Positions 6,307 through 14,312 are shown, counted from the stretch's first letter. The stretch: DNA of 15,871 bases from Nitrospira sp. (GCA_020216985.1 JAIWOH010000062.1:1-15871), one strand, 5' to 3'. Translations and numbers: made by a program. The notes: a model not told the origin generated them from the letters alone.

Positions 6307-6933
6307 CTAGTCCACGATCGTCACCGTCATCTCGACCCGCTCCTTCGGATTGTCCTGGGCATCGCGGGGCACGTTCACGATCTTGTCGGCCACGCCGATT
6401 CCCTTCACCACTTCGCCGAACACCGTATACTTGTTGTCAAGAAACGGCGAATCCTCGACCACGATAAAAAATTGCGAACCGGCCGAATCAGGATCCTGGG
6501 ATCGCGCCATCGACACGATCCCCCGCTTATGGGAAATGTCGTTGAACTCGGCCTTCAGCCGAAGGGGATTCCCTTTTTCATCCGTCGGTCCTCCCATGCC
6601 ATAGAGCTCTTTTTTTAAGGAGTCTTTGGTATTGGGGTCGCCGCCTTGAATCATGAAGCCGGGAATGACGCGATGAAAGATCGTCCCGTTGTAGAACCCG
6701 GCTTTCGCCAGCGCAATAAAGTTCTCGACGTGCCTCGGCGCCGCCTCAGGGAAAAATTTGATCTCCATGTCGCCGAATTTCGTCTTGATGATCGCTCGCG
6801 GTCCTTTTGATGCTCCGTCTTTTTGACTCGCCGATTTGTCGGCGGCGACAATCCCGGGAGGAGTCATGAGAGACAACGCGCATCCCGTCAGCACCGTCGC
6901 ACAGATCATCAACGCCGCTCGTCGCACAAGCAT
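6307..6933 (-). CDS. Cyclophilin-type peptidyl-prolyl cis-trans isomerase, probable lipoprotein
   Basis: The enzyme catalyses cis-trans isomerisation of X-Pro bonds during folding outside the cytoplasm. The 208-residue product starts MLVRRAALMICATVLTG and has a lipobox LTGC with C18, so processing by signal peptidase II and lipid anchoring are likely. A linker rich in Lys/Ser/Ala follows, then the cyclophilin domain from about residue 46. Catalytic-type motifs are FHRVIPGFMIQGGD at 86-99, GSQFFI at 152-157 and NKYTVFGEV at 167-175. The frame extends 10 codons to a GTG at 6963, but ATG at 6933 has AAGGAG seven bases upstream and gives a proper signal peptide. It lies 26 bases after rnc and is the last gene of the leftward cluster. 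Confidence 0.93.
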   Translation of the reverse strand: MLVRRAALMICATVLTGCALSLMTPPGIVAADKSASQKDGASKGPRAIIKTKFGDMEIKFFPEAAPRHVENFIALAKAGFYNGTIFHRVIPGFMIQGGDPNTKDSLKKELYGMGGPTDEKGNPLRLKAEFNDISHKRGIVSMARSQDPDSAGSQFFIVVEDSPFLDNKYTVFGEVVKGIGVADKIVNVPRDAQDNPKERVEMTVTIVD

Positions 6934-6959
6934 GGGCCATCTCCTTTCCTTACCGTGAT

Positions 6960-7667
6960 TCACCGTTCGACCCGTTCCAACGCCAGCCTTGCCGCTTCCT
7001 GCTCGGCTTCTTTTTTACTGGCTCCTTCTCCGATTCCGAGCGCTTCGCCGCCCACGGAAACCTCGACTTGAAAACATTTCTGATGGTCGGGCCCCGTCTC
7101 TCGCAGAGTGCGGTATTGCGGTACGAATTGATGCCGCTTTTGGCACCATTCCTGGAGTCTGGTTTTGTAATCACCGCGACCAGGAGTCGTCTGCATCGAT
7201 TCCACTTTTCGCAACTCTTCCGCCAACGTCTCAAGGACGAACGTCCGACTCGCTTGGATCCCGCCGTCGAGATACACCGCCGCGATCACCGCCTCCAATC
7301 CGTCGGCCAGCAACGACGGTTTTTTTCTCCCCATCGACCGTTCTTCGCCCCGCCCCAGTTTGAGATGCGCGCCGAGATCAAGCCGCCGGGCGGCGGCGGC
7401 CAGCGATGATTCGCTGACCAGCCCGGCTTTGAGTTTCGAGAGCGCGCCTTCCCTCAACTCCGGATATCGAGCCGCCAGATACTCGCTGATGATGAGCGAC
7501 AACACGGCGTCGCCCAAAAATTCGAGTCGCTCGTTGTGGCGGACGTCTTTGTCTCTGTTTTCGTTGACATACGACTTGTGGGTCAGCGCTTCGTCGAGAA
7601 GTGCTCTGTTGTGGAAACGATAGGTCAGCGAAATGGAATGTGAATCGGCCTGGGGAGCCGGTGTCAT
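6960..7667 (-). CDS. rnc: Ribonuclease III
   Basis: RNase III cleaves double-stranded RNA, maturing 16S/23S rRNA precursors and trimming mRNAs. The 235 residues show the RIIID domain (about 12-152) followed by a double-stranded RNA-binding domain (about 166-234). The signature NERLEFLGDAV is at 45-55, giving E46, E49 and D53 as the first acidic set, and ADGLEAVIAAVYLDGG supplies D122 and E125, so the catalytic set is complete. GASKKEAEQEAARLAL near the end is the RNA-binding helix. ATG at 7667 lies 13 bases after the fabF stop with no Shine-Dalgarno, which suggests translational coupling. The acpP-fabF-rnc order is a classic arrangement in many bacteria. Confidence 0.97.
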   Translation of the reverse strand: MTPAPQADSHSISLTYRFHNRALLDEALTHKSYVNENRDKDVRHNERLEFLGDAVLSLIISEYLAARYPELREGALSKLKAGLVSESSLAAAARRLDLGAHLKLGRGEERSMGRKKPSLLADGLEAVIAAVYLDGGIQASRTFVLETLAEELRKVESMQTTPGRGDYKTRLQEWCQKRHQFVPQYRTLRETGPDHQKCFQVEVSVGGEALGIGEGASKKEAEQEAARLALERVER

Positions 7668-7680
7668 CGTCGAAAAGACG

Positions 7681-8931
7681 CTACGCGTCCACCCGCTTGA
7701 AAATCAAACAGGCGTTCACACCGCCGAATCCAAAGGAATTGGACAAGGCCGCGGTAACGGCGGCGGTTCTCGCTTTGTTGGGGACATAATCCAAGTCGCA
7801 CGCCGGATCGGGATTTTCGAGATTGATGGTGGGCGGCAACACACCGTGAAAAAGAGCCAGAATGCTGAAGATCGCTTCAACCCCGCCCGCCGCACCGAGC
7901 AGGTGGCCCGTCATGGACTTCGTCGAACTCACGGGAATGCCGTAGGCGCGATCGCCGAAGACGGTCTTGATGGCGCGCGTTTCAATGGCGTCGGCCATCG
8001 TGGACGTTCCGTGAGCGTTAATGTACCCGATTTGGTCTTTGCCGATCCCGGCGTCTTCGATGGCCAGTTCCATGCAACGCACCGCCCCCTCGCCTTCTTC
8101 GGGAGGGGCCGTAATGTGATAGGCGTCGCTGTTCATCCCGTACCCGACGATTTCGGCGTACATCCTCACGCCGCGACGGCGCGCGTGCTCCAATTCCTCG
8201 ATCACAACCACCCCGGCGCCCTCTCCTAGTACGAATCCGTCGCGGTCCCTGTCAAACGGCCGACTCGCTCTCGTCGGCTCATCGTTTCTGAACGACAGCG
8301 CTTTGGCTGCCGCAAATCCCGCGACGCCCAGCGGCGTCACGGCCGCCTCAGCGCCGCCCGCCACCATCACGTCCGCGCGGCCGTCCTGAATCAGGCGGAA
8401 CGCATCCCCGATACAATGATTGCCGGTCGCGCAGGCCGTCACAATGGAAGAATTGGGACCTTTGGCCCCGATCCGAATCGCGACCTGTCCAGACGCCAGA
8501 TTGATAATGGTCATCGGAATAAAAAACGGCGAGACCCGTCCCGGTCCCTTCTCCTTGAGCACGTCGTGATACCGTTCGATCGACCCCAGCCCGCCAATCC
8601 CGGACCCGATGTAGACGCCGACTCTGGCGGCCTCTTCCTCGGCGACCTTCAACCCGGCGTCATCCACGGCCAATTGGGCTGCGCCCACGGCATAGTGGAT
8701 GAACGCGTCCATCTTCTTGATTTCTTTTTTCTCGATGAACTGCGCCGGATCGAAATCCGTCACCTCTCCGGCGATCTGCGCGTCGTAGCCGGCCGGATCG
8801 AATTTGGTAATCCGCCGGATGCCGGATTCTCCGGCGCACAGAGCCGTCCACGTTTTTTCAACGCCGGTGCCCAGCGGAGTCACCAACCCCAACCCCGTGA
8901 CCACCACGCGGCGTTTCGTTCGATCAGACAT
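7681..8931 (-). CDS. fabF: 3-oxoacyl-[acyl-carrier-protein] synthase II (FabF)
   Basis: FabF condenses malonyl-ACP with growing acyl-ACP in fatty acid elongation. From ATG at 8931 it has 416 residues and begins MSDRTKRRVVVTGLG. The thiolase-fold catalytic triad is visible: C167 in TACATGNH, H307 in NAHGTST and H343 in STKSMTGH, with the conserved K338. An alternative ATG at 8952 would add seven residues and overlap the acpP stop (ATGTTAG). Neither start has a well-spaced Shine-Dalgarno (AAGGA sits only four bases before 8952), so the choice rests on the usual N-terminus. Downstream rnc follows after 13 bases. Confidence 0.95.
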   Translation of the reverse strand: MSDRTKRRVVVTGLGLVTPLGTGVEKTWTALCAGESGIRRITKFDPAGYDAQIAGEVTDFDPAQFIEKKEIKKMDAFIHYAVGAAQLAVDDAGLKVAEEEAARVGVYIGSGIGGLGSIERYHDVLKEKGPGRVSPFFIPMTIINLASGQVAIRIGAKGPNSSIVTACATGNHCIGDAFRLIQDGRADVMVAGGAEAAVTPLGVAGFAAAKALSFRNDEPTRASRPFDRDRDGFVLGEGAGVVVIEELEHARRRGVRMYAEIVGYGMNSDAYHITAPPEEGEGAVRCMELAIEDAGIGKDQIGYINAHGTSTMADAIETRAIKTVFGDRAYGIPVSSTKSMTGHLLGAAGGVEAIFSILALFHGVLPPTINLENPDPACDLDYVPNKARTAAVTAALSNSFGFGGVNACLIFKRVDA

Positions 8932-8945
8932 GGCCGACTGACGTC

Positions 8946-9179
8946 CTAACATTTTTCCTTGATGTATTCCAACGCCTTTCCGACCGTCAGAATTTTTTCG
9001 GCGTCCTCGTCCGGAATTTCGATCGAGAACTCTTCTTCCAGCGCCATCACCAGCTCCACGGTATCAAGCGAATCGGCGCCGAGGTCTTCGACGAAGGACG
9101 CCTCCGGCGTCACCTCGTCCTCCTCCACGCCCAATTGCTCGGCAATGATTTTCTTGACACGCTCTTCAACGGTTGCCAT
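8946..9179 (-). CDS. acpP: Acyl carrier protein
   Basis: AcpP carries acyl intermediates on a 4'-phosphopantetheine attached to a serine. The 77-residue acidic product contains the invariant [16 protein letters not shown], with S37 as the prosthetic-group site. ATG at 9179 gives the standard [12 protein letters not shown] start; the frame continues 12 codons upstream but that stretch contains the AGGAGG ribosome-binding site. The protein ends EKC; a terminal cysteine is uncommon in ACPs as I know them and is generated where the reading frame overlaps a possible fabF start. The gene is separated from fabG by 91 bases that hold a hairpin. Confidence 0.97.
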   Translation of the reverse strand: MATVEERVKKIIAEQLGVEEDEVTPEASFVEDLGADSLDTVELVMALEEEFSIEIPDEDAEKILTVGKALEYIKEKC

Positions 9180-9219
9180 CGCTCTGCTTCCCTCCTTCCT
9201 CGATAAAACCATCACGGCA

Positions 9220-9243
9220 CCGCCGCACGGGAACGCGTGGCGG
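9220..9243 (-). promoter_or_regulatory. Hairpin between fabG and acpP
   Basis: On the minus strand CCGCC and GGCGG pair outside an inner CGCG/CGTG stem, with one mismatch and a TTCC loop. A TTTT run starts about eight bases after the stem. It could be a partial terminator, a processing site or a stabiliser allowing different acpP and fabG levels. The evidence is structural only. Confidence 0.3.
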
Positions 9244-9270
9244 CCGCACCCCGTCTCCGATTTCGCCGCG

Positions 9271-10014
9271 TTACGCCATCAGCATACCACCGTTCACGTG
9301 CAGCACGTGGCCGGTGATATAGGCCGCGTCGTCGGATACCAGAAAGCGCACCGCCGCCGCAATGTCGGCCGGCGTCCCCAATCGTCCCAGCGGAATCTGT
9401 TTCTGAAGCGTCTCTTTGACGTCGGCCGGCAGCCCGTGGGTCATGGCCGTATCGATGAAGCCCGGAGCCACCGCGTTGACCGTGATATTTCGGCTCGCGT
9501 ATTCCCGCCCGACCGTTTTGGTAAACCCGATGACGGCTGCCTTCGATGCCGCGTAATTGGCCTGCCCCACGTTGCCCATCACCCCCACGATCGACGCGAT
9601 GTTGACGATACGACCATACCGTTGCTTGGTCATCGTCTGCAAGACGGCTTTGGTGCAGTTGAACGTCCCGTTCAAATTGACCTGGAGCACCAGGTTCCAA
9701 TCTTCATCTTTCATGCGAAGCAACAGGCCGTCGCGCGTGATCCCGGCGTTGTTCACCAAAATGTCGATGCGCCCCCATGCCTTGAGGACCTGTTCGGCCA
9801 TGGCCTTGGCATCGCCGGCCTCCGCCACGTTCACCTTGAGATTGAGCGCCTTGCGCCCCAGTCGCTCGACGGCGGTCACCGTTTCGCCGGAACGACCGGG
9901 ATCGAGATCTGCAACGGCGACGTCGGCCCCGGCTTCCGCCAACCGTTCGGCTATGGCACGACCGATCCCTTGAGCTGCCCCGGTCACGATCGCGACTTTT
10001 CCCTGTAGCGACAT
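9271..10014 (-). CDS. fabG: 3-oxoacyl-[acyl-carrier-protein] reductase (FabG)
   Basis: FabG is the NADPH-dependent reductase of 3-oxoacyl-ACP in fatty acid elongation. The 247-residue short-chain dehydrogenase has the cofactor loop TGAAQGIG at 11-18, NNAG at 88-91, and the catalytic S141, Y154 and K158. ATG at 10014 is preceded by GAGG at a seven-base spacing; the frame could begin two codons earlier at TTG. It lies between fabD and acpP, which distinguishes it from the many paralogous dehydrogenases. It ends HVNGGMLMA, the typical FabG terminus. Confidence 0.96.
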   Translation of the reverse strand: MSLQGKVAIVTGAAQGIGRAIAERLAEAGADVAVADLDPGRSGETVTAVERLGRKALNLKVNVAEAGDAKAMAEQVLKAWGRIDILVNNAGITRDGLLLRMKDEDWNLVLQVNLNGTFNCTKAVLQTMTKQRYGRIVNIASIVGVMGNVGQANYAASKAAVIGFTKTVGREYASRNITVNAVAPGFIDTAMTHGLPADVKETLQKQIPLGRLGTPADIAAAVRFLVSDDAAYITGHVLHVNGGMLMA

Positions 10015-10091
10015 GATCAACCCTCGTCTTTGTTGTTGAGAGCGCCTATGGGCCTGAACGCTCGCCTGTTTCCGAAGACCCTTCGAATTCT

Positions 10092-11030
10092 TTATCCGCT
10101 GAGGCCTTTCAACGTCGTTTCAAGCGAACGGGGATCATTGACGTTGAAAAGTCGGGCTTCGGGAAGAATACGTTTGATCAGGCCCGTCAGAACGGTCCCG
10201 GGTCCCACTTCCACGAACGCGGTCACTCCCATGCGCGCCATGGTCTTGATCGTCTCGACCCACAACACGGGCGACGGCAATTGCCGAATCAGCGACGCCT
10301 GTATCTCGCTTGCCGTTGTAATCGCCCGCGCTTCGACATTGTTCACCAAGGGAACCGCCAAATCCGACCATTGAACCGAAGCCACGTCGGCGGCCAATCG
10401 ATCGGCTGCTTTCTGCATCAACGGGGTGTGGACCGGCACGCTCACCGGAAGGGGAATCGCTTTTTTGCAACCGTTGGCCTTGGCAAGTTCGATCGCCCGT
10501 TCCACCGCCGCCTTTTCTCCGGCGATCACAATTTGTCCCGGTGAATTGAAATTCGCCGGAGCGACGATCCCGACCGACGACGCTTCTCGACAGACATCAC
10601 CAACCACATCACTCCCCAATCCGAGCAACGCCGCCACGAGACCGGCCCCCGGAGAAACGGCCTCCGACATATATCGACCGCGTTTTTGAACCAGCGCCAC
10701 CGCATCGCCGAACGACAGGCCGCCGGCCGCCACCAGCGCCGAGTATTCGCCCAAACTGTGGCCTGCGACCGCCACGGGCGCGATGCCTGCCGGCTCCAAG
10801 GTCTTCCATGCAGCAAGACTGCCGACCAACAGGGCGGGCTGAGTGTATTCGGTCAAGTTCAGCCGTTCGACCGGCCCTTCGAAACACAAGGCCGCGCAGT
10901 CGTATCCGAGCACCGTTGAGGCCTCGTCATACAGACGTTTCAGCTCCGGATGAGCCTCGTACAATGCCTTGCCCATCCCGACAGACTGCGATCCTTGCCC
11001 TGGAAAGACCAGACCGATCCCTTGTTTCAT
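10092..11030 (-). CDS. fabD: Malonyl CoA-acyl carrier protein transacylase (FabD)
   Basis: FabD loads malonyl groups from CoA onto ACP. The 312-residue protein has GQGSQ at 11-15, the nucleophile S92 in GHSLGEY (90-96), the substrate-carboxylate arginine R117, and H201 in VPVHTPLM, all at the positions known from E. coli FabD. The ATG at 11030 has no recognisable Shine-Dalgarno in the bases before it. A candidate promoter ends only about ten bases upstream, so a nearly leaderless transcript is possible. The gap to fabH is 142 bases and to fabG 77 bases. Confidence 0.96.
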   Translation of the reverse strand: MKQGIGLVFPGQGSQSVGMGKALYEAHPELKRLYDEASTVLGYDCAALCFEGPVERLNLTEYTQPALLVGSLAAWKTLEPAGIAPVAVAGHSLGEYSALVAAGGLSFGDAVALVQKRGRYMSEAVSPGAGLVAALLGLGSDVVGDVCREASSVGIVAPANFNSPGQIVIAGEKAAVERAIELAKANGCKKAIPLPVSVPVHTPLMQKAADRLAADVASVQWSDLAVPLVNNVEARAITTASEIQASLIRQLPSPVLWVETIKTMARMGVTAFVEVGPGTVLTGLIKRILPEARLFNVNDPRSLETTLKGLSG

Positions 11031-11039
11031 GAGCCGTTA

Positions 11040-11068
11040 GATATCGTAGAAATCTTCAGGAATGTCAA
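11040..11068 (-). promoter_or_regulatory. Candidate internal promoter immediately before fabD
   Basis: On the minus strand TTGACA (11068-11063) and GATATC (11045-11040) are 17 bases apart. The -35 is perfect; the -10 matches at three positions. The predicted start near 11033 would leave about three bases before the ATG, and the gene lacks a Shine-Dalgarno. The -10 match is poor, so this may be chance. Confidence 0.3.
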
Positions 11069-11172
11069 CGGGAAAAGTTCCGTGACACGGCCGTCTTCCG
11101 GTTCCCGGCGGTCGTCAGTCCCGCACACCTTCTCGCACCGTGCCGCTACACACATGCGAATCTCGGAGCTCA

Positions 11173-12153
11173 TCACCATCGAATCATCGCCGAAGCCCAG
11201 GTCAGCCCCGCTCCGAACGCTCCGAGCATGACCATCGATCCTTCTTTGATTCGCCCCGTGCGCACCGCTTCATCCAGCGCGATGGGAATCGAGGCCGCGG
11301 ACGTGTTGCCGTAGCGATCAAGGTTGAACATCATTTTTCCCGACGGAAGGCCGAGGCGTTCCGTCACGGCCGTGAGGATCCTGACATTGGCCTGATGCGG
11401 CACATACAGATCGATGTCTTCCACCTTCAAATTGTTCGCCGCCAAGGTCTCACGGGCGATCTCTTCGAGGGTCCGCACGGCCACTTTGAAGGTCTCGTGC
11501 CCCTTCATTTTGATGCACTGCATCTTCTCGGCGATCGTTTTTTCCGACGAGGGATTGCGCGAGCCTCCCGCCGGGACCGTAATGAGTTCGCTTAAATGGC
11601 CGTCGGAACGAAGATGTGTGGATAAGATGCCGCGCCCACTGTCCTCGTCTCCGGCGCTCACGACCGCAGCCCCGGCTCCGTCTCCGAAAAGGATGCAGGT
11701 ATTGCGGTCCGTCCAATCCGTGATCGCAGACATGACTTCCGATCCGATCACCAAGACATGACGCATGCCCGTTTTGATATAGGCGTCGGCCACCGACAGC
11801 GCATAGACGAATCCGCAACAGGCCGCGGACACGTCGCAGGCCGCTGCCTTGGTCGCGCCGAGTCGATGCTGGACCAAACAGGCCGTCGACGGAAGGGGGT
11901 AGTCGCCGGTGCACGTTGCGACCAAGACCATGTCCAACTCCGCGGCCGACCGCTTTGCCGCCTCCAGAGCCCGCTTGCCGGCCTGGACGGCCAGATCGGA
12001 GCAGGCTTCCCCCGTTCCCGCGACATGACGTTCCCGGATGCCCGTCCGTTCGCGAATCCATTCATCCGACGTCGCGACCAGTCGCTCGAGATCCGCGTTG
12101 GTCAGCACCTTAGCCGGCACGTACGAGCCCGTTCCGGTGATCCGGGCCTTCAC
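11173..12153 (-). CDS. fabH: 3-oxoacyl-[acyl-carrier-protein] synthase III (FabH)
   Basis: FabH starts each fatty acid by condensing acetyl-CoA (or branched acyl-CoA) with malonyl-ACP. The 326-residue product has the catalytic triad C112 (SAACCGF), H253 (PHQAN) and N283 (GNTSAAS). The long open frame runs 86 codons further upstream within plsX, but the GTG at 12153 gives the canonical (V)KARITGTGSYVP start and has GGAGG seven bases before it. This GTG overlaps the plsX stop as GTGA, so translation is probably coupled. The second cysteine in ACCGF replaces the alanine of E. coli ACAGF and is unlikely to matter. Confidence 0.96.
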   Translation of the reverse strand: MKARITGTGSYVPAKVLTNADLERLVATSDEWIRERTGIRERHVAGTGEACSDLAVQAGKRALEAAKRSAAELDMVLVATCTGDYPLPSTACLVQHRLGATKAAACDVSAACCGFVYALSVADAYIKTGMRHVLVIGSEVMSAITDWTDRNTCILFGDGAGAAVVSAGDEDSGRGILSTHLRSDGHLSELITVPAGGSRNPSSEKTIAEKMQCIKMKGHETFKVAVRTLEEIARETLAANNLKVEDIDLYVPHQANVRILTAVTERLGLPSGKMMFNLDRYGNTSAASIPIALDEAVRTGRIKEGSMVMLGAFGAGLTWASAMIRW

Positions 12154-13178
12154 GTTCGCGCCTCCGCGGATGAAGCGGCGAGGCTTTCCTCTATGTTGCG
12201 CTGGATCAGCTCGCGTACGCGGCCTTCGGCCATGCCTTTGGCCCGTCGAATCGCGTTTTTGATGGCCTTCGCTGAGGATCGCCCATGGCAGATCATGGTA
12301 ATGCCGTTGACGCCGAGCAGCGGAGCGCCCCCGAATTCCGCGTAATCGATCCGCCGTTTCAGTTTCCTGAGCGGCCCGACGATCAACGGATAGGCCATGC
12401 GCCCCGACCACGATCTGGACAGTTCTTGCTCCAGCAATTTGCTGATCGTTTCGGCGACGCCTTCGGATATTTTTAAGGCCACGTTCCCGATAAACCCGTC
12501 GCAGACGACCACGTCCGCGATGCCGCTGTACACCTCGCGTCCTTCGACATTGCCGATGAAGTTCAAGGAGCCGGCCTTCAAGAGCTTGAACGCTTCTTTG
12601 GTGACTTCGTTGCCTTTGCTGTCTTCTTCGCCGATGCTCAACAAGCCGACGCGGGGATTCGGCTTGCCGAAGAGGTGTTTGCCGTATTCATTACCCATGA
12701 CGGCGAACTGAAACAGATCTTTGGCGCTGCAATCGACGTTGGCCCCCACGTCGAGAATGATCGCCTCGCCGGAGACAGTCGGCAAGCTGGTCGCGATCGC
12801 CGGTCGTTCGACGCCTTTCGTCAATCCCAGCACGAAGAACGACGCCACCATGCTGGCCCCGGTGTTGCCGGGGCTCACCACCGCGTCGGCCTCTCCGTTT
12901 TTGACCATCGTGGTGGCGACCCAAATCGACGAGTCCCGTTTTTTTCTGACCACGGCCGCCGGCGATTCGTGCATCGAGACGACCTGCGACGCGTGCCGGA
13001 TGGACACCCGGCCGTCGTGACAACCCAATCGGCGGCATTCCTGTTTCAGCAAAGTCTCGTCGCCGACGAGAATGACCTCGACGTCCGCTTCTCTGACGGC
13101 TTGGAGGGCGCCTTCGATGCAGGGAGCGGGGCCGTGATCTCCCCCCACGGCATCAAGCGCGATCTTCATGCGTGGCAT
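12150..13178 (-). CDS. plsX: Phosphate acyltransferase PlsX
   Basis: PlsX converts acyl-ACP to acyl-phosphate for PlsY, linking fatty acid and phospholipid synthesis. The product has 342 residues. Landmarks are LDAVGGDHGP at 8-17, SPGNTGA at 102-108, LDVGAN at 142-147, CDGFIGN at 226-232 and EFGGAPLLGVNG near 281-292. The frame extends 45 codons further, but that segment is Gly/Pro-rich and not PlsX-like. The start is either ATG at 13178 (GAGCAGC before it) or ATG at 13169, which begins MKIALDAVGGD; neither has a strong ribosome-binding site. The stop overlaps fabH by four bases. Confidence 0.94.
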   Translation of the reverse strand: MPRMKIALDAVGGDHGPAPCIEGALQAVREADVEVILVGDETLLKQECRRLGCHDGRVSIRHASQVVSMHESPAAVVRKKRDSSIWVATTMVKNGEADAVVSPGNTGASMVASFFVLGLTKGVERPAIATSLPTVSGEAIILDVGANVDCSAKDLFQFAVMGNEYGKHLFGKPNPRVGLLSIGEEDSKGNEVTKEAFKLLKAGSLNFIGNVEGREVYSGIADVVVCDGFIGNVALKISEGVAETISKLLEQELSRSWSGRMAYPLIVGPLRKLKRRIDYAEFGGAPLLGVNGITMICHGRSSAKAIKNAIRRAKGMAEGRVRELIQRNIEESLAASSAEART

Positions 13179-13434
13179 GCTGCTCACAACCGGCACCAGA
13201 CATGTTCGCCTTCCGGGCACGGCGGCTTGCGCTCCCCGGCCTGCGCCGAGCGTCGGCCCCACGGACCCGAGTTCCATGAAGGACGACGGATTTTTCCGCT
13301 CTCTGCCCCACAAAAACCGTCGCCGTCAAAACGTCCGCCCCGGCAACCTGGGATGTGTTGAAAGCCGATCCCGAACGATCGTTCGGCCTCGCCTCAAGGT
13401 TGGCCCGACGCCGTCGAAGGCCGGAGCCATTCCC
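13179..13434. other. Intergenic region between rpmF and plsX
   Basis: This 256-base gap is the largest inside the thirteen-gene leftward cluster. It carries no credible gene; a minus-strand extension of the plsX frame covers part of it but looks non-coding. Its notable content is a perfect 16-bp palindrome at 13371-13386. A TTGACG on the minus strand near 13320 has no matching -10. Confidence 0.5.
13371..13386. promoter_or_regulatory. Perfect 16-bp palindrome, candidate operator
   Basis: CCGAACGATCGTTCGG reads the same on both strands. It lies 49 bases from the end of rpmF and about 190 bases before plsX. There is no T-run, so it is not a terminator. The size and symmetry suit a dimeric repressor such as a TetR-family lipid regulator. 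I do not recognise it as a published FapR, FabR or FadR site. Confidence 0.45.
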
Positions 13435-13620
13435 TCAAGCCTCTTCGACTTGAATGACGGCCTTGCCCTTGTACGTCCCGCAATTCAAGCAGGTGTAATG
13501 CGGCAGTTTCAATTCATGACACTGGGGACACACGGACATCCCCGGAGGCGTCATGCGCAGTTTCTGCGTGCGGCGTTTATCGCGTCGCGCCCGCGAATGT
13601 TTATGTTTTGGATTTGGCAT
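13435..13620 (-). CDS. rpmF: 50S ribosomal protein L32
   Basis: L32 is a small protein of the large ribosomal subunit. The 61 residues begin MPNPKHKHSRARRDKRR, the conserved RNA-binding basic tail. The protein keeps the zinc ribbon with C31, C34, C44 and C47 (CPQC and CLNC), so it is the zinc-dependent (C+) form. ATG at 13620 has AAGGAG six bases upstream. It follows yceD by 41 bases; yceD-rpmF-plsX is a widely conserved order. Confidence 0.97.
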   Translation of the reverse strand: MPNPKHKHSRARRDKRRTQKLRMTPPGMSVCPQCHELKLPHYTCLNCGTYKGKAVIQVEEA

Positions 13621-13661
13621 CGTAACTCCTTCGTTGTACCGCCGCCGGTGGGCTTAGCGGC

Positions 13662-14249
13662 TTACCGGCCCTGATTCTTTTGTCTCAGGCCGCGCAGCGC
13701 CTGAAAGGGGCCTCCCGCGGATTCGGCGACACACTGGCACGGCCCCTCGTTCAAATCTTTGCCGCACTGCGCGCAAAGCCCCAGACACTCCTGCTTGCAG
13801 AGCGGATGCATCGGCGAGGCCAGAATCAATTGCTCTCGTAACATCGGAGCCAATTCGAGATGATCGCCGGAGTAATGGTAGAGATCGTCGTCGGGCTCTT
13901 CTTCCGGCTTCACCTGAACGGCCGGTGCCGCTTTCCTTCTCGATGCGGCCTCATGTTTGACGGCCGACGCCGCCGGCTTGCTCTCCCGTTCGTAGGCCGC
14001 GTGGATCGCGAATGCCAAGGGATCGTCAAAATCCTTGAGGCATCGGACGCATTGACGAATCGCTGTTCCCTCGACGACTCCGGTCACGCAAATGGTTTTC
14101 CCGACGACCCGGAAATCCAACCCGACGGCCAAGGTCCCGCGAAGCACAAGATCCGCCTCGGTCAACCCGAGCTCTTCCGCCGTCAGATCCCCGGACAGCG
14201 ATCGAGCATGGGCGACGATATCCGAAACTTTCGGCGTCAACAGATCCAT
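13662..14249 (-). CDS. yceD: YceD/DUF177 family protein (23S rRNA accumulation)
   Basis: YceD-family proteins are needed for normal 23S rRNA levels and are almost always beside rpmF. From ATG at 14249 the product has 195 residues. A CVRC pair at 67-70 and a C-terminal CxxxCxGLCxxCG motif (C151, C155, C159, C162), then CQC (C171, C173), match the family and suggest metal binding. Between them, about residues 90-121, lies a Lys/Ala/Glu-rich insert that is probably flexible. An adjacent ATG at 14252 is possible; 14249 gives the better spacing to GGAGG. A 9-bp hairpin stands just upstream of this ribosome-binding site. Confidence 0.88.
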   Translation of the reverse strand: MDLLTPKVSDIVAHARSLSGDLTAEELGLTEADLVLRGTLAVGLDFRVVGKTICVTGVVEGTAIRQCVRCLKDFDDPLAFAIHAAYERESKPAASAVKHEAASRRKAAPAVQVKPEEEPDDDLYHYSGDHLELAPMLREQLILASPMHPLCKQECLGLCAQCGKDLNEGPCQCVAESAGGPFQALRGLRQKNQGR

Positions 14250-14261
14250 CATGCCCTCCGA

Positions 14262-14293
14262 CCGTGCGCCGCTTTTCCGCCTTGGGCGCACGG
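14262..14293 (-). promoter_or_regulatory. Nine-bp stem-loop between rpsR and yceD
   Basis: CCGTGCGCC (14262-14270) and GGCGCACGG (14285-14293) pair perfectly around a 14-base loop. On the transcript it is followed at once by TCGGAGGGC and the yceD start, with no U-run. It therefore does not look like an intrinsic terminator and may be a processing or stability element dividing the ribosomal-protein part of the message from the rest. Confidence 0.45.
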
Positions 14294-14312
14294 GCTCCGT
14301 CGCTCGCGCTCA

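Noticed and set aside
8959..10008. Plus-strand open frame of 349 codons opposite acpP and fabG
   Set aside because: The Ser-rich start mirrors acpP codons and the rest mirrors fabG; no recognisable motif or ribosome-binding site.
13269..13313. Upstream extension of plsX to 13313
   Set aside because: The added residues are Gly/Pro/Arg-rich with no PlsX similarity, and the canonical start MKIALDAVGGD lies downstream.
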